Positions 62,069 to 64,000 of a DNA stretch of 64,000 nt are shown here, piece after piece. Origin of the DNA: Uranotaenia lowii (taxonomy: Eukaryota; Arthropoda; Insecta; Diptera; Culicidae); contig NC_073692.1 of NCBI RefSeq assembly GCF_029784155.1, forward strand, positions 274,951,413 through 275,015,412, read 5' to 3'. Below the pieces are notes generated by a model. The model had not been told where the DNA came from. It saw nothing but the letters and a program-made list of their open reading frames with translations, and did not search any database. A program made the position numbers and the translations under genes. The stretch's first letter is position 1; each line of letters begins with the position of its first letter.

Positions 62069-62754
62069 GGGGCTGTCCATTAATGATGTCACGCAGAATT
62101 TGGAAAAAAAATTAAACCCCCCCCCCTCCCCCCCCCTCCGTCACATATTGTCACAAATTACGTAACTCCTCTTTTGTATTACGTCACGTTTTGCTAACCC
62201 CCCCCCCCCCTGGAGTAAAATTTTCAACTCATAGAAATTTGATTAAAAAAGTTGCTTTTTTAAATTCATCAGTTTTATTCAAAGAATTGAAAAAAAACTT
62301 AACAACTTTTAACAAGCCTCCAATCATTGCTTAAAACACATTTCAATCATGAGTCCAAGGATTATGTTGATGACTTTCCATATCAATGACCAAATCTCTA
62401 TCCGAGGTCTCCACAGGTTCGAATAGCCAAGCAATCCTGTTCCCGTTTTGCCACAATTTAAGTGGAAAGGACTTTCCTGAGTGTTGCAGTGAAAGTGTTC
62501 ATGTGAACTTTCTTATGCTAATAAAATTTACCAAAAGTGATTACGCGAGTATTATTATTCATTAAATGAATGGTGCAAGTATAGTTTTTTTGAATTGAGG
62601 AAAAAATTATTTGTTATTGTTTTGCTGCGTTTTTTTTTCGTAATGATTAGTGATGTCACGCTCAAGCTGACCCTCCCTCCCCCCCTTGTCACAAATTATC
62701 ACAAAAATCAAAACCCCCCTCCCCTAACGCGTGACTTTATTTATGGACGGCCCC
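62069..62754. mobile_element. MITE with TTA target duplication (Harbinger-like)
   Basis: 686 bp between TTA at 62066-62068 and 62755-62757. TIRs are GGGGCTGTCCATTAATGATG at the left and, in inverse, GGGGCCGTCCATAAATAAAG at the right. GTCACAAATTA- and GTCACG-type words and poly-C runs lie near both ends. A 3-bp TTA duplication fits PIF/Harbinger. No coding sequence. Confidence 0.75.
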
Positions 62755-63429
62755 TTAAGAGGAAAAATAAATTAATGTAAGTTATATATTTTTTTCTAGA
62801 AGACAAATTTATCATTAAAAAGTAAAAGAATTTCAATACTATCGCTAAGACACTTATATCATCATATTAAAGCAACAACACGATAGTTATAACACACAAT
62901 CTTTTTCATTGATTTATTTTTGTTGGATTCTTTTATATTTAAACGCTTTGACTTAAATTTAAAAATCTGGAGAATTTTTTAAATTTTACTCCTTAATAGG
63001 GGAGATGAGGGTATAACGAGCACCCAGGGCATAATGAGCACTCCTTTTTTCTACATAAGTACGTATTTTCTTAAACAAATTTTCATAAGGACTTGTTTCG
63101 TACTAGCCATAGTATTAATTTTTCACCAAAAAAGAAATATCCTTTTCATTTTTACAGAAATATTAAATAAAAACCAGTTAAATCATCTTGATCTGAAATG
63201 TATGCACTGCACCATGATCTACACATTGTTTCTCAATTTTCACCATCATAAAATTTTTGATTTTTCACTTTAATCAATTTTAAAAAGCTTTTTTACTTTA
63301 ATTTGTTCACTAGAGGCGAACAGAGCACTTTCAATGAAGGCATAATGAGCATTTTCTACCGGAAAATCTAGCAGCGAATTCAACTCGATGAAGTCAACTG
63401 AGGAATAGAGCTACAGCTTAGCTTGCTTC

Positions 63430-63508
63430 GTCTGTCGATTTGGCCTTTTGGTAAGGTGTCGGAGAGGTGGTCAGTAGACTCGAGTTCGATTCCTGTTCGA
63501 GGGGATTT
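63430..63508 (+). repeat. tRNA-like cassette, left arm of fold-back copy 2
   Basis: TTGGCCTTTTGGTAAGGTG (A-box/D-arm-like), then GTCAGTAGACTCGAGTTCGA with the B-box motif GTTCGATTCC, followed by a T run. A and B boxes are spaced as in tRNAs. Acceptor pairing is not evident. Confidence 0.5.
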
Positions 63509-63737
63509 TTTTTGCACATACCATTCATGATTGATTTTTTTTATTGTAACATTATACGGCTTATAGCATCAAAGCATCATCCGTCAAACAAAACACCAGA
63601 AACATAATGTATGAGCATGTGTTAATTCTTTGAATTCTACAAACAGACTTAGATTATTTTGTTAATGCTTTGTTTGATGAATCTACACGCCTCACCGTTT
63701 AGTGCAATCATGATCATGAATAAATGAAAAAAAATCA

Positions 63738-63815
63738 CCTCGACCAGGAATCGAACTCGAGCCTACTGATTACCTCTCCGACATCTTACCAGTAGGCCAA
63801 ATCGTCAGACGATAT
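63738..63815 (-). repeat. tRNA-like cassette, right arm of fold-back copy 2
   Basis: Inverse counterpart of 63430-63508: on the minus strand TTGGCCTACTGGTAAGATG, then GAGTTCGATTCCTGG. It is closer to the tRNA-like consensus than the left arm. Confidence 0.5.
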
Positions 63816-64000
63816 AAGTTAATCTGTAGCTCTATTACTCAGTTGACTTCATCGAGTCGAATTAGCTGCTAGAATCCCCGGCAGAAAACGCTCATTATGC
63901 CTTCATTAATGGTGCTCATACTGCCTCGGAGGGTTTCTCATTATGCCTCTACAGTGACAGGTTTTTTGTTTTCGGCAAAATTTTTTAAAATGCATTTTCA

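Larger units (their letters stand above)
63000..64000. mobile_element. Fold-back element with tRNA-like arms, copy 2 (cut by window end)
   Basis: Left arm (about 63337-63510, GGCATAATGAGCATTTTCT, then ATCTAGCAGCGAATTC) is mirrored by the right arm (about 63735-63905). Outer sequence CATTATGCCTCTACAGTGAC, then a CGGCAAAA stretch and AAAATGCATTTT, corresponds inversely to 42045-42100 in copy 1. Multiple GCATAATGAGCA words occur outside the arms. The true right end may lie beyond 64000. Confidence 0.65.

Overview
This is eukaryotic nuclear DNA, AT-rich and dominated by transposable elements and simple repeats. No host protein-coding gene, rRNA or true tRNA could be recognised. The element types (an IS630-Tc1-mariner transposase with DD37E spacing, RTE and CR1-like LINEs, Helitrons with a TCTATATATATAAAAATG 5' end, and TTAA-, TTA- and 9-bp-flanked MITEs) are those typical of mosquitoes (Culicidae). 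The species cannot be named from the sequence, so mosquito is an inference from element content.

Layout. 1-262: probable LINE 3' tail. 500-4620: two adjoining 9-bp minisatellites (TTGACAAAA, then ATGACAAAA). 5157-8771: an old RTE stub and a full-length minus-strand RTE element with a 13-bp target-site duplication (TSD) and one frameshift. 8772-23210: largely anonymous DNA holding a Helitron end, a TTAA MITE, a 2.3-kb inverted-repeat element with a nested MITE, tRNA-like cassettes and an 18-bp minisatellite. 23211-28291: a 5.1-kb element with 14-bp terminal inverted repeats (TIRs) carrying a 1.2-kb (ATT)n tract. 28490-36360: MITEs, a Helitron with a (TA)n expansion, and a second TTAA MITE. 38440-41930: a LINE with a 924-codon ORF, inserted in an older repeat. 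42045-42715: a fold-back element. 43108-56062: a three-layer nest. 56671-57102: a truncated LINE. 59827-64000: further MITEs and a second fold-back element.

The most informative region is 43108-56062. A mariner-type element (TIRs near 43108 and 56062) has a Ty3/gypsy-class LTR retrotransposon (43296-54586, minus strand, 4-bp ATGT duplication) inserted in its TG microsatellite. A non-autonomous Helitron (44283-46384) sits inside that retrotransposon's 3' LTR. Removing the Helitron gives an LTR of exactly 1,150 bp, the length of the other LTR, and the other LTR preserves the empty site. The retrotransposon has intact gag and pol, a Lys-type primer-binding site, a polypurine tract, and a canonical A AAA AAC -1 slippery site followed 5 nt later by a 7-bp stem. 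No env-like gene is present. Its LTRs differ at only one noticed position, so the insertion is young.

Boundaries marked as TSD- or TIR-defined are read directly from the sequence. Family names come from motif recognition without database searches.
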